In this document: one piece after another, positions 33,952 through 44,155 of the stretch
Position numbering within the stretch: position 1 is the stretch's first letter
Layout: the number at the start of each line of letters is the position of its first letter
DNA from: Leucosporidium creatinivorum
Taxonomy: Eukaryota > Basidiomycota > Microbotryomycetes > Leucosporidiales > Leucosporidiaceae
Direction: 5' to 3'
Length of the DNA: 64,000 nucleotides
Assembly: GCA_001600635.1 (NCBI GenBank)
Contig: BCKL01000001.1
Coordinates: 1,034,808 to 1,098,807, forward strand
Made by a program: the position numbers and the translations under genes
Notes under the pieces: model-generated
The model's input: the letters and a program-made list of their open reading frames with translations, nothing else
What the model was told of the DNA's origin: nothing
The model's database searches: none

Positions 33952-35860
33952 TCATCCCGCCTTCGGCGGCGTCCAGGTCGATTTTGCCCACTCCAACCCC
34001 CTCAGCACTCCCGCCAGCTTGCAATCGCGATCGTAAGGACCCTTGCTCAGCTCCACAATCTTGCCAAATGGGCTCTCCGTCTTCCACGTGTCGTCGTTCT
34101 TCCAAGCGAGCATGCTGTCGTAGTCCTCGCGTCCCTCGGCGCTGGCGAGGAACTTGAGTCGCTCGGCGAGACGAGCGAGGCCGGCCTTATCCTCGTCGGA
34201 GAGCTTCTCGGGCGCTTCCGAGTCGGTGTTGGAGAGTGCAGTGAGAGAGGGGGAGAGGTAGTCGGCGACGTTGATGGCGGCGTTGGGAGAGGGGAAGAAG
34301 CGCTTGGCGTAATCAGGGGCGCCGAAGACGATGGGGACGGAGCCGCGTTCGAGAGGTTGATAGTACTATAGTTAGTGAATATTAGCTTCGATGCTCAGCA
34401 AAGGTGCGAGAGCTCGGCGCACCTTCTCCGTCACGTAGTCTGCGAGTGAGAGAGGTCAGCGAAGACCGAGCCATGGAGCGAGCAAGCGAGAGCTCACCGA
34501 GATCATTCGAGTTCTCAAGCGCGATCGAGAACTTGTAGTAGGAAAGGGTGGTGATCTGCGGGATGCCATCGTGAGCGCTGCGAGCTCGTGCAGGCTAGAC
34601 AGGCGGAATGTCGTTCGCTCACCTTGATGTTCCAGCGAGTAGGAGAAGTTCCAGCCTGCTCCCAGTGCCCAATGTCGCGCAGAGTCTGCTCGGCTTCTGC
34701 GTTGTTCTTGCACGAGCCAAACGAGTCGACCTGGAGGCGATGGAGTGAGCAAGCCGAGCTACCGAGGAGAAGGGAAGTGAGACCTCGTGAAAACCTACTT
34801 GACCTGGCAACATTTCCAGTAGCGAGTCGAGGATGAGGTTCCGAGCGTTCCGTGGGTGACAGTTGGAGATGAAGCTGTTGTGGGTGTGAGGGAACGTCAG
34901 TCCGAGAAGCTGAAGAAAGCCGAGCGAGCGCGATCGCTGAAAAGCTCACGCCGCTGCAATCTTGTCCTGCCGCTTGTCGTCGTATGGCACGGGCATGTTA
35001 CTGAAGTCCATGTAGCCGTAAGCGTAGGTGCCCGGTACCGAGCCATTGAGGCGGTCTGCGAGGGAGGGGACAGGTCAGCGTGCGCCGAGATTGCTCAGGC
35101 CCTCAGTCAAAGACTTACAGGTCATGTCGGCGTCGTAGAGATCGCTCGTGCCATCCTCCTTGATACTCCTGAAGTACCTCTCCAACCCTGCTCGGTTCGG
35201 CGCACTCTCTGAGCCCCAGATGACCTGCTTCTGCCACGGCCGCTCTATCCGCCGCGAGTCTCGCTCGGCCTGGTTGATGCCCTCGTACGAATCGGAGTTG
35301 TACACGACTCCATCTGCTGCTGCCTCGTCCTGGATGTACTCGACGGTGATGGGGCAGTCGGCGGGCGAGGAGATGGGCTTCTGCTTGTTGATGCTCGGCT
35401 CGCCATGGAAGTGAAGGGTGAAGGGCTTTTCGCCTGCTGATGTTGCTGTTGGTGCTGCTGCTGAGCTGGCTGAGGTGCTCGTCGTCATGCTGTCGCCTTG
35501 ACGGTCCAGTGCGTCGCCCGCTCCGCCTGCCTTGCCTCCGACTGCTGCTCCCGTTCCGCTTCGTCCACTCAGCTGCCATAATCCGTAACATGCTGCCGAG
35601 AACAGCACGCCTAGCCCGAATGCGAAGGCCAAATGCCACCTCCGGGCGCGCTCCTCCCTCTGCTCGTCGCGACCGCTCGACGTAGCGGGTCCTGCTTCGA
35701 CATCCGAAGCCTCTGGGTCCGGTACGCGATTGTACGAGAAGTCCTGCAGCGCGATTGGTGCCATGCCGCCCCGTCGGAGTCGGGAGAGGTGAGACGAGGA
35801 GGTGGGCAGAGCCAAGCTGGCGGTGCTGGAGCGGAAGGAAGAGGTCGATTGATGCAGCAT
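33952..35860 (-). CDS. GT10 alpha-1,3-fucosyltransferase-like protein A
   Basis: Seven exons, minus strand: 35119-35860, 34950-35055, 34799-34874, 34623-34730, 34498-34555, 34423-34439 (17 nt) and 33952-34365; 506 aa. It is a type II membrane protein: helix WHLAFAFGLGVLFSAACYGLW (about 76-96), then a Ser/Thr/Ala-rich stem. The GT10 donor-site signature is clear: RQDKIAAAFISNC, a region ending QVDSFGSC, and YYKFSIALENSNDLDYVTEKYY followed by LERGSVPIVFGAPDY. By family it transfers fucose from GDP-fucose to a glycan in the Golgi. The upstream paralogue B ends only 14 nt before the ATG at 35860. A second in-frame ATG at 35764 has a better context (G at -3) and would shorten the protein by 32 residues. 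Confidence 0.83.
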
Positions 35861-35874
35861 TTACGAGTTGCAGT

Positions 35875-37438
35875 CTACGCTTTAAAATCTCTATGCGGGA
35901 TCCACGACGGCTTTGCCCACTCCTCGCCCCTCAGTAGCCCTGCAAGTCGACACTCGGTCGACCATCTCTCCCTCCCCAAGCCGACCACTTTGCCGAGAGG
36001 ACTACTCGTCCAAGCGTCGCTCAGCTTCCACGAAAGGGCGTCCTCGTACTCTGATCGACCTTCCTCGCTGCCAAGATACCTCAGTCGCTCTGCTAGCCGA
36101 GCCAAACCCTCCTTCGTCTCGGCGTTGAGCTCGGTCGGAGCAGTGCTGTTGGAAGACGAAGGCGCCGAGTAGGAAGAGGGAAGGTAGTCGGCGATGTTGA
36201 TGGTGGCGTTGGAGGTGGGCAGGAACTCCTGGAAGTTGGGAGCGCCGAGGACGAGCGGGACTGATCCGTGCTCGAGCGCTTGGAAGTACTCTGCGAGATG
36301 GAGGAAAGGTGAGTTCCTTGGGCGATTTCTCGAACTTCGCTCGGATCCACCCACTCTCCGTGACGTAGTCGAGCTCGTTGCTGTTCTCCATGGCGAAGCT
36401 GAGGGCGAGCAAATCAGCTCGGCGATGATGGGCGAGGGCGTAAGATCAAGCTTACGCGAACTTGTATGCTGAAGTAGCAGCCACCTTGATGTTCCACTCC
36501 GTCTTATCCATGCCATCCCACAGACCCATGTACTGAAGTTCCTCGACGACATCGGCGTTGTGCGAGCAGGCGCCGAAGCTGTCGATTTGACCTAAGAAGG
36601 AGCCGGATCAGCGTACCGGTCTGAGTGCAGGACTCTCGCAACATACCAGGTAGAAGACGTATCAGCTCCTCGAGGATGATATTACGAGCGTTCTTCGCCT
36701 CGCAGTTGGACATGAAGGCGCTGGCGAGCTTATCCTGTCGTTTGCGCTCCCACGGCACGGGCGGTCGCTCAAACTGCATGTACGAGTAGCTGCGCACCGT
36801 TCCAGGATTAGCAGCAGCTTGTCTGACAGCCTGGTGAAGACTCACGCGTAGACCTGCGGCACGTCCGAGGTGAGACGATAGCCGAGCTCAAAGTCGAACG
36901 TCTCGTGGCGCCGTCCTTCGGCGATGAGCCGATGGTGCTCTTCCAGTAAGGGCCGATTTGGTGCAGATTCCCAGGCGAGGATGGCCTGAGACTGCCACGG
37001 TCGAACTCGGCGCTGGCTTTCTCGGTCGACGAGCCGCTCGGTCGAGAATTGATCGCTGTCCATGATGAGACAGTCGGCAGCGTATTCGTCGTCCTGTGTG
37101 GGATGAAACAGATCAGTGAGGTCCCGGACCAAAGTGCTTGGAAGACTCACAGTGAAGATCACGGTCAATGGGCAGTCCTGAGGCGAGAAGAGTGGTCGCC
37201 GATCGTTCTTCTCGGGCGCGTTGAGGTGGTGCAGCCGCACAGGCGGTGGAGGTCGTAACGAGTGAAGTTCCGGTACTGGCGAAGCTTCCTGCGACCAGCT
37301 GTGAGAAGCGTAGCCTCCAGCGAAGACGGCAGCGAAGAGGAGAGCTCGTCTGACAGTGCGCGCGGGTCTTGAGCGATACCGTGGCTGCAAGGGAGCTGGT
37401 GGAGAGCCATAAAGCTCGTAGGAAGCGTTCGAGCTCAT
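35875..37438 (-). CDS. GT10 alpha-1,3-fucosyltransferase-like protein B
   Basis: Six exons, minus strand: 37151-37438, 36846-37093, 36647-36789, 36456-36591, 36355-36398 and 35875-36290; 424 aa. It is a tandem paralogue of protein A with the same order of motifs: CPLTVIFTDDEYAADCLIMD, RPWQSQAILAWESAPNRP, KRQDKLASAFMSNCEAKNAR, QIDSFGACSHN, then AYKFAFAMENSNELDYVTEK and LEHGSVPLVLGAPNFQEF. A short hydrophobic segment (ALLFAAVFAGGYA, about 32-44) follows a basic N-terminus and would be the membrane anchor. ATG at 37438 is chosen because the alignment with A begins soon after; a longer frame to 37639 reads through leader. Relative to A, one intron (after NIK) is absent. Confidence 0.83.
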
Positions 37439-37569
37439 GCCGACGATGTGGAACGAGATCAAGAGCGAAAGTCGGCTCAAAGGAGGGTCGACTTCCCTCA
37501 ACACCGCTCGTCGGGGGCCAGGCGACATCCTTGTCACTTCCTTGTATTCACAGCGCTTAGAAGGATGTT

Positions 37570-38220
37570 CTACTTCATCCCCAAGGTTTCCAACAGCTCG
37601 AGCAGCGCTTGCTGGCCGTTCTGCGGAGGCAGAGGACATGAGCTCGAGACGCGAAGCATCTCATGCGACTTACAGCAATCTTGACGGCTCCAAACAGCGC
37701 GCAAAGGCATTGTGCAATCATGTTGTCGGATGCGGTGGGGACGTTGGCCATCAGCAGCACCTGGTCGAGGCGGAGAGAGCGTCCGACGGTGGCCAGGCGA
37801 GTGGTGGCGAAGAGCTGGAGCTTGTCGTTGTAGTCGGCTGTCGAGCCGGTCAGCTGTTGGACAGTCTTCTCTTAGCTGGCTCGGCTCACCTCCTGTAGGC
37901 TTGCGATCCTTCTCGAGGAAGAGGCGCTCGGTGATGGCTGCCTTGCCCGCCTGCGAGATGATCAGCTGTCTTGCACGTCCATTCGGCTACAGCGGATACT
38001 CACCAGCTCGCCGACCCTCGCCAGGTCTGTATTGTTGAAGCTGCTGCTCAGAGAAGAGTGGGTGATGGCGCGCATCGCCAGTCGCTTCCCTTCGGGGGTC
38101 GTGAAGGCGAACGCCGCGCTCTGTAGGGCGAGAGTGAGCTGTTATGTAGCCGTCTAGCGACCGACAATCGCTCACTTGCTTCTCGAGCTGGGTGAGGTCG
38201 ACCTCCCAGGCGGCGGGCAT
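37570..38220 (-). CDS. Mitochondrial ribosomal protein mL57-like (RNase III fold)
   Basis: Five exons, minus strand: 38176-38220, 38004-38120, 37890-37950, 37674-37837 and 37570-37620; 145 aa, phases close. The sequence follows the RNase III helical fold (LAMRAITHSSLSSSFNNTDLARVGELAGKA, ATTRLATVGRSLRLDQVLLM, SDNMIAQCLCALFGAVKI). The catalytic acidic residues of true RNase III (ERLEFLGD, DxxEA) are replaced, which fits the structural mitochondrial large-subunit protein mL57/MrpL15. It is shorter than yeast MrpL15 (253 aa) and has no clear presequence. Another inactive RNase III relative such as mL44 is a less likely alternative. Confidence 0.6.
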
Positions 38221-39269
38221 GGCGTGTGACGGGAGGGAAAGAGCCAGAGGACAGGAGTGAGAGGAGCAGGCGAACGGAGAAGAGCTGCGAGGACGGGGTT
38301 GCGCTGTTCGGGACAGCTGTAGGCGAGTAGGATGGTGTTCTATTATTTACCGCTACTGATGCAATGCTACATCAAGTCGTCTCGCACGCGGGAAATCGAG
38401 CTCGGTGAAGATACCGACGAGCTCGGCGCTCGTGCTGCTCGCTTTTCAGGAGAATCAGGAAGTTAAGAGCTCAGGGAGCTGATACAGGAAGCTTGTTGGG
38501 GCTTCTGCCGAGTATTCAGCTGCCTCGAGGTCACTGTTGTGCAGCGGAAGCTCGAAAGTCACTTCGGCGATCTCAGGCGGGAAGGTGAAGCGCCGAGAGG
38601 GGACTTGGACAAGGTGTAGCTGTATCGCAGACATGCTCAGTCAGGTCAGCGTTCTCTCTTTCCCTCTGTCCCGTCTTGCACCTCATCCAGCTCACACCTA
38701 AGCTCGCTCCTCCCTCGACTTGACCTTCGCCTGCGCTCGAACTCGGGGTTGCCCTCTTACGCTTCACTCGTCTCGCTCGCTTCAACTCGCTTCGCAGGGA
38801 CTCGCAGGGACTTATAGGGATAGAAGAATAGCTGGAAGCTCGACTGGAAGCTCTCGCCACCTCCTCACTCGCCTACAGCCCTCGTCGCTGCTGCTCAACT
38901 CGAAGCTCTCGTCACTCGCTCGCCGCTCTCGCTGGACTGAAGCTCGAGGGCGATACTTGGACTCCTCAAGAGTGAGTTGAGGTACCCCTCCGTGCTCTGC
39001 GACCTCTCCGCTGACCCCTGATGCTCTCCTACAGCCCCAAGCCCGACCCGAGCAGACTCCGACGCTCGCTCGGTCACAGCAACTCGGGCTAGTCTACAGC
39101 GGTCAACTTGAGCTACAGCAGGTGAGTAGTAGCAGGAGCGGGAGATGGGTGCGAGCCAATCGAGCTGACTCGTTTCGCCAATCTACAGCTCCCTCACGCT
39201 CGGTCGACCATCGCCGAGCTTCCTCCCTCCTCCAAGTCGCCTGCCCCCTCGTGAACCCTCTTCACCACC
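38221..39269 (+). repeat. Conserved leader of F-box paralogue 3, with 5' UTR introns
   Basis: Promoter and 5' UTR of the F-box gene at 39270. From about 38640 to 39115 it matches, in the gene's own orientation, the leaders of the F-box genes at 1205 and 51015. Two introns can be read on the plus strand: 38972-39034 (GTGAGT..CTGACCC..CTACAG) and 39122-39188 (GTGAGT..CTGACT..CTACAG). The first corresponds to the intron at 2609-2669 in paralogue 1. The left 400 bp is intergenic with no recognised feature. Confidence 0.6.
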
Positions 39270-40445
39270 ATGCCCGTCCCCCAGCTCCCTCCCGAGATCG
39301 TCCTCACCATCCTCAGAGCCATCTGCGAAAATTTTCGGTCGCCGATGCGCGACTGGGCGATCTGCTGCCGCGTTTCGAAGTCGTTCTTGCCTTTGGCTCG
39401 AGGACTTCTTTATGAGGACGTACACTTCGCTTTGGGGGACAGGCCCGACGAGCGCTCGTCGCGCCTCCTGGCTTCTCTGCTGAGCAATCCCGCCCTCGCC
39501 GTCCTCGTCAAGGATCTCGCCGTCAGCGTCTGGACAGGCTATGAGCATGTTGAGGCCAGCACTCCTCAGACTCTCGTCGCGTGTCCGGCGGCGAGGCGTC
39601 TCGACCTCCAATTTCATCCCGCGAATGGCTTCTCCTCGTCGCCGATGCCGAGCGACATCGGATCCGCCATCGTTGCCTTGGGTCCTCAGCTCGTATCGCT
39701 TAACGTCCACGGAAGCTCTTGGCCACTCGTCAACGTCGACTGGCTTACCCACCTCCGCAGGCTCAAAAGCCTGCAGCTCGACTACTGCTCCCCCCCGCCC
39801 GAGCTTTCGCCACCCTCCTTCGAGTTGCGAAGCTACACCGGGATCTACCGTACGGCGCAGGGGAGCATCAGACACGTGCAGCAAATCCTCTCGAGCTCGC
39901 GAGACTCCCTCACCGACCTGTCCCTCTGTCTGACCTCCATTCCGCCTTCCCTCGACCTCTCGGCGTTCACCGCCCTCGACACCGTCCACTTCGAGGTCGA
40001 GTTCACCCCAGTCGACCGCACGCCAGCGGCTTCTCGGCACCTTGCCACAATCTTCAAGGCCCTCCCCAGCGTCAAAGCTTTCTCTATGATGGCCCCAAGC
40101 CCGCCCAGCCCCACGCCCGCCCTCGAGGACATCGACATCCTTCGGCTGCTCCCGCCAAACGTCCAGGAGATCGGCTTCGGACACATTCCCATGAGAACCG
40201 ACTACCTCCTCGACGCCCTCGCCGATGGACGCTGCCTTCCCTTTCTCAAGTCGCTCTCTCTCGACTATCACGTCCGAGCAGACGAGAACGACGACTTGAG
40301 TTTCAAGCCGCGCCCACGTGCTGAGTTAAAGGCGGTCACGGATGCAGCTGAGAGTCGAGGAATCGAGCTCGAGTGGCTCTTCTTGGGTGAGGACATCCTC
40401 TGCGGCGAGTTCGAGGATGCCGAATTTTCGGTTGAGGATGGCTGA
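39270..40445 (+). CDS. F-box protein with leucine-rich-type C-terminal region (paralogue 3)
   Basis: Uninterrupted 391-aa reading frame. The F-box is MPVPQLPPEIVLTILRAICE with WAICCRVSKSFLPLARGLLYED (residues 5-52). Family blocks follow: LLSNPALAVLVKDLAV, RRLDLQFHP, LVSLNVHGSSW, FELRSYTGIYR, LTDLSLCLTSI, DIDILRLLPPNVQEIGF and the diagnostic tail TDYLLDALADGRCLPFLKSLSLD, then KAVTDAAESRGIELEW. Identical landmarks occur in the other paralogues, for example YLIDILSDTRCLPQIKKLGLD in paralogue 1. Predicted role: SCF ubiquitin ligase substrate receptor. It is the only one of the four on the plus strand. Confidence 0.78.
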   Translation: MPVPQLPPEIVLTILRAICENFRSPMRDWAICCRVSKSFLPLARGLLYEDVHFALGDRPDERSSRLLASLLSNPALAVLVKDLAVSVWTGYEHVEASTPQTLVACPAARRLDLQFHPANGFSSSPMPSDIGSAIVALGPQLVSLNVHGSSWPLVNVDWLTHLRRLKSLQLDYCSPPPELSPPSFELRSYTGIYRTAQGSIRHVQQILSSSRDSLTDLSLCLTSIPPSLDLSAFTALDTVHFEVEFTPVDRTPAASRHLATIFKALPSVKAFSMMAPSPPSPTPALEDIDILRLLPPNVQEIGFGHIPMRTDYLLDALADGRCLPFLKSLSLDYHVRADENDDLSFKPRPRAELKAVTDAAESRGIELEWLFLGEDILCGEFEDAEFSVEDG

Positions 40446-40687
40446 GCCGGCGAGAGAGCCGAGCTCGAGTGGACGGGTGGCGATGTATAAAAGTGCTTGC
40501 TGTATTTGAAGCTCGTGTCGTGCTCATCGTCCGACGGGAGAGTCGTCAATGGAGAGCAAGCATGTTTCCGCAAGGGTTCGCTCGGCGCTCGCGCTCCACT
40601 GTGATCTCGGCTCGCAGCGTCAATTAGCTAGGCAGTTTCTCACTATCAGGTACTAGGATGAACCCGTGTTTTACTGTATGCCCATCC

Positions 40688-42315
40688 CAGCGCCTCGCCT
40701 CGCCTCCCTTCGGCTCACTTCGCACCCTCGGCGAGCCTCAGCACCTTGGCAAAGTCCCTCAACGCCTCGGATCCCTTCCCCAGCGGACAGGTCTCAAAAT
40801 GGTGCAGGACACGGTTCCTTCTCCGCAGCTTCGTGGGAGGGTCGTGGCGGCCTGTCCAGTCGCCATTGGAGGCCATCGGGTGCTGCTCGGCGCAGGATCA
40901 GTGAGCGCCGAGAGACGCCGAGAAGGTGAAATGGGGAGACGCACCAGTCCTCGACAGACTTGGTTCCTCCACCAGTGCCCCGATCCAAAGTCCGCCGTGG
41001 GAGTAGGAGTGAAGGAGCGAGGAGGGAAGTGGAAGATGAGGAGGGCCTGGCTCGGCGGGGAGAGTTGGAGGATGGGCGAGTGAGGTCGCTCGATGGCTTC
41101 GAAAGTGGTGAAGGAGGAGGGGAGTTGCTCTTCTAGAGTAGTAGGCTGAGCGAGTTGAAGCTTGAGGTGAGGTTCGAGACGACCTTGAGGCGACGACTTG
41201 AGCTCCTTGCCCGAGAGGGTGAGCTCCCGAATGCCTTGAGGAGCGTCGCGCCTGGAGGTAGAGTTGGCAGTGCGGTCAATGAGGATGTAGACGTCTCCTC
41301 CATTGAGCTCGGAGCTTTGAGCATCAGCAACCTCTGTAGGCAGGTCGTGGAGGGCGGGAGCGGCGCCGAGCTGCGAGCGACAAGGGCTGAACGGGTTCGG
41401 CGAGCCGGCGGAAAGGAAGTCACAGTCGATGGGTGTGGAAAGAGGGTTGTAGTGGAGCCAGCTCGAGCTGTCCGGTGCCTCTTGGATCGATATGGTGGGC
41501 TTGACGTCCTCTCCGAATCCTCCGATTGAAGCGCCGAGCTCGCTCTTCGTCGACACAGCCCCTTTCGTTGAGCTTGACGTCGAGCGAGCCGGCGCAGCGA
41601 CAGAGTTATCGTCTTGGTAGAAGCCGAAGCCTGGCGAATGCTGAGGCGGTGCAGGTCGAGCTTGAGGAGAGCGAGTGTCGGATCCACTCATCGCCGAGTT
41701 GAAGGAAGGGGGAGTGACGAGAGGGCGACGAGCGTACTCGGTAGGGGACGAGGTGAAGGCGAAGTCGTAATCCGGCGGTGTAGAAGGGTAGACGGCGAAC
41801 TGGTCGCTGTTCTTGAGCTGTGAGAGGCGGGAGTCGCGAAGGTCAGCTTGAGCTCGGATCGTCTCGAGGAGGTCCAGAGCAGATCCGACTCACCTTCTCC
41901 TGCTCCTCCATGTACCAAAGTAAGCTGTGGATGACGGCGAAGCGAGTCGACGAGTAGTAGCCCTGCTGGTTGAGGCTCGAGATGGTTGCCTCGCCGAGTG
42001 AGCGCTGCTGGGCGACCGCTGTATTGTAGTAAAGGGTCGTAGATCAGCTCTCAAGCTCATTACAGCTCCTGCATCTCTACCTGGACCCACCTCCACTCCA
42101 TTCGGTGACCAATCTCTCCAGCGGTACGAGCAGCTCGTGAAACCGACGAGCAAAGTGGGAACTGTGCGCCGAGATGGAGACGGGCGCAGGGTCGGGCGAG
42201 GGGAAGAAGGTCGCCATCACGATGTCGAACTGTTGCTGTAGTCGAACAAGTCGAAGGAGAAGAGCGAGAAGAGCGAAACCGAGTGACCAGCTCGAGTAGG
42301 ACCGACTGCGAAGGC
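40688..42315 (-). repeat. Inverted segmental duplication, left arm
   Basis: About 1.63 kb matching, in reverse complement, 48975-50618. The match includes the whole orphan gene with its introns, about 100 bp of leader (ending in a tract rich in ctcttctcg just before the ATG) and about 25 bp beyond the stop with a short ggcga repeat. Outside these limits the sequences stop agreeing. The edges are set by eye and may be off by tens of bases. Confidence 0.8.
40715..42217 (-). CDS. Orphan 430-aa protein, duplicate copy 1
   Basis: Four exons, minus strand: 42091-42217, 41894-42018, 40945-41817 and 40715-40882; 430 aa. Exon lengths (127, 125, 873, 168 nt) are identical to those of the inverted copy at 49077-50580. 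I do not recognise the family. Visible features: an N-terminal helical region (HFARRFHELLVPLERLVTEW; HSLLWYMEEQEKLKNSDQF), a long Ser/Pro/Ala-rich middle, a hydrophobic-acidic block GDVYILIDRTANST, and the segment FGSGHWWRNQVCRGL next to a basic C-terminal helix (TKLRRRNRVLHHF, ALRDFAKVLRLAEGGK). There is no signal peptide or membrane helix. The intact frame in both copies argues that it is a real protein. Confidence 0.7.
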
Positions 42316-42870
42316 TCGAGCAGGCGATTCATCTCGGTTGTACGTCGACATTGTAGCGAGAAGCCTGCCTCAAATGTGCTACACCGAGCAGCGAGAGCTG
42401 AGCGCAGCCTACAGCTTCATATCTCGACCGCTGCTCGGACTCAGGGGCTGTCCGGCTCGGTCTCGCTCTCCAGCATGCAGATCAGCTCGGGAAGGCTAGC
42501 CTCTGCACCAGACGATACAGACTCTCCTCAAGAAGTAATCGGCGCAGCCTGGCTCCTTCTCGCCCAGCAACAGTCGGCGAAGGCAGCAGTTGAAGATTGG
42601 AGGTCTGTGCGGCGATGAGGGGTCGAAGGGGGGATCATCGCCGAGTTGTTCGAGATCAGACAGGCCGAGCCCTGGACGAGTCATCCACAGCACTGCCGTC
42701 CACTCTGAAGGGGCGAGGTAGCTCGGCGAGAAGGCTGTGCATGACGAAATCCCTTGGGCGAAGCGCGAAGGGGGAAGGGCAGGGGAAGAAGCTCCGCACT
42801 TCGAGCTTTCCTTCCTTCGTCTCTCTGCTGCTCCTCTTTCGCTCTTTACAAGTACTCATCTACAGCAACC
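42316..42870. other. Divergent intergenic region left of the GPI-type gene
   Basis: About 550 bp between the duplicated orphan gene (-) and the secreted-protein gene (+). It holds both promoters; no gene recognised. Confidence 0.35.
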
Positions 42871-44155
42871 ATGCGCACCTCCTTCGTCCTCCTCCCTGCC
42901 TTCGCCGTCGCTGTTCTTGCTGCTCCCGCTCCGCTCGACATTGGGTGAGTTTAGACGCCTTTTCTCTGCTTGTGAGGACTGATAGGGTCACGGGAAGGGT
43001 ACAATCAGCCCAATGGGAAGCTTGACGAGCTCTCACTGCTCCTGGAGCTGTCGAGGTGCACCTGACGAGGTGCAGCAAGCCGAGAGCTCGGGCACCGCCT
43101 CCTTTGGGCAGCAGCTCGGCCAGGCTGGACTTCGCGCTGAAGGGCTACGCAGGGCTGTACGCTGACCAATCTTACACCATCCTACGCTACAGAGACATCA
43201 CCAGCCTCGCTGGAAGTCTGGCCGACGGCGCGACCAGTTTCGGCGCGTCCATCGCTGGAGAGGCTACCAGTCTCGGAGGATCCATCGCAGGCGACGCAAC
43301 GAGCTTCGCTGGGGGAGCGTTCGATACGGTGACCAGTGTCGGATATGGCGCATACACGTGAGTTCTATTCGGGACGAAGCCAGGCTTGCTGCTCGCAGAC
43401 CGAGCTCCCCCATCGCGTGAGAAGATTGCAGGCTGACTTCGCTGTTCAATCTCGATAGCCGTGTGACCAGTGTTGGAGGGAGTCTCGTCACGGAGGTCAC
43501 CGATGGAGCGCACACCGCCTTCGAGTGAGTTTTGACTTTGCTCGGTCGAGTTCTCACCGGCGCCGAACCCCCAGGGCTTCCGCTGACCTTCGCTCTCTCG
43601 TAGGTATATCACCTCAGGAGCCGATGGAGTCGTCGGAACCGTCACCTCCTTCGCTGGATCTGTAGCTACCGACGCCGCCTCGCTGGGAACCTCCCTCGCC
43701 TCAGCGGGGGAGTCTCGCGCAACGAGTCTTGCCTCGAAGGCTACGGGAGCCGGTGGGAGCGTCGTCTCGGGCGCTACAGCTGGAGCAACTTCAGCTCAGT
43801 CGGCTGCCACCGGCGCTGCTTCCTCTGCCGCCTCGGGCGCATCGTGAGTTCCCATTCCTCTCGGCTCGCTGCCTTCCTCGGTCGACGTCAGGCGCTATCC
43901 TCAAGCACGAGCGTCATGCGTAGGATCTCCTGCTCACGAGGAATGGGGCGCCAAAGGAGATCCCTTCCCGATAGGAGAGCTCAGCGCTGACGTCTTGCCT
44001 TTCTCTCCCTGCCTCCCTTCCCGCCGACGACCTTCCGCCTTCGCAGCGCCGCCGCCCCGACTTCTGGCGCCATGTCCCTCTCCGGCAGCTGGGCTCTCGC
44101 ATCCTGGGCCACCGTCATGCTGGCTGGAGTCGCCGGTGGAGCCCTCCTCGCCTAA
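42871..44155 (+). CDS. Small secreted Ala/Ser/Gly/Thr-rich protein, probably GPI-anchored
   Basis: Best model: exons 42871-42944, 43193-43357, 43459-43524, 43604-43843 and 44047-44155; 217 aa. MRTSFVLLPAFAVAVLAAPAP is a clear signal peptide. The body is a degenerate repeat of about 11 residues (ITSLAGSLADG, ATSFGASIAGE, ATSLGGSIAGD, ATSFAGGAFD), likely heavily O-glycosylated. The C-terminus SGSWALASWATVMLAGVAGG ends in a hydrophobic stretch suited to GPI attachment, so a wall or surface protein is expected. Intron 1 in this model is 248 nt, much longer than its neighbours, and contains an open stretch (about 43009-43156) whose inclusion I could not fit in phase. An alternative or missed exon is possible. 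Confidence 0.6.

Noticed and set aside
39183-40271. 362-codon minus-strand frame
   Set aside because: Antisense of F-box paralogue 3; the sense frame has the F-box and family blocks.
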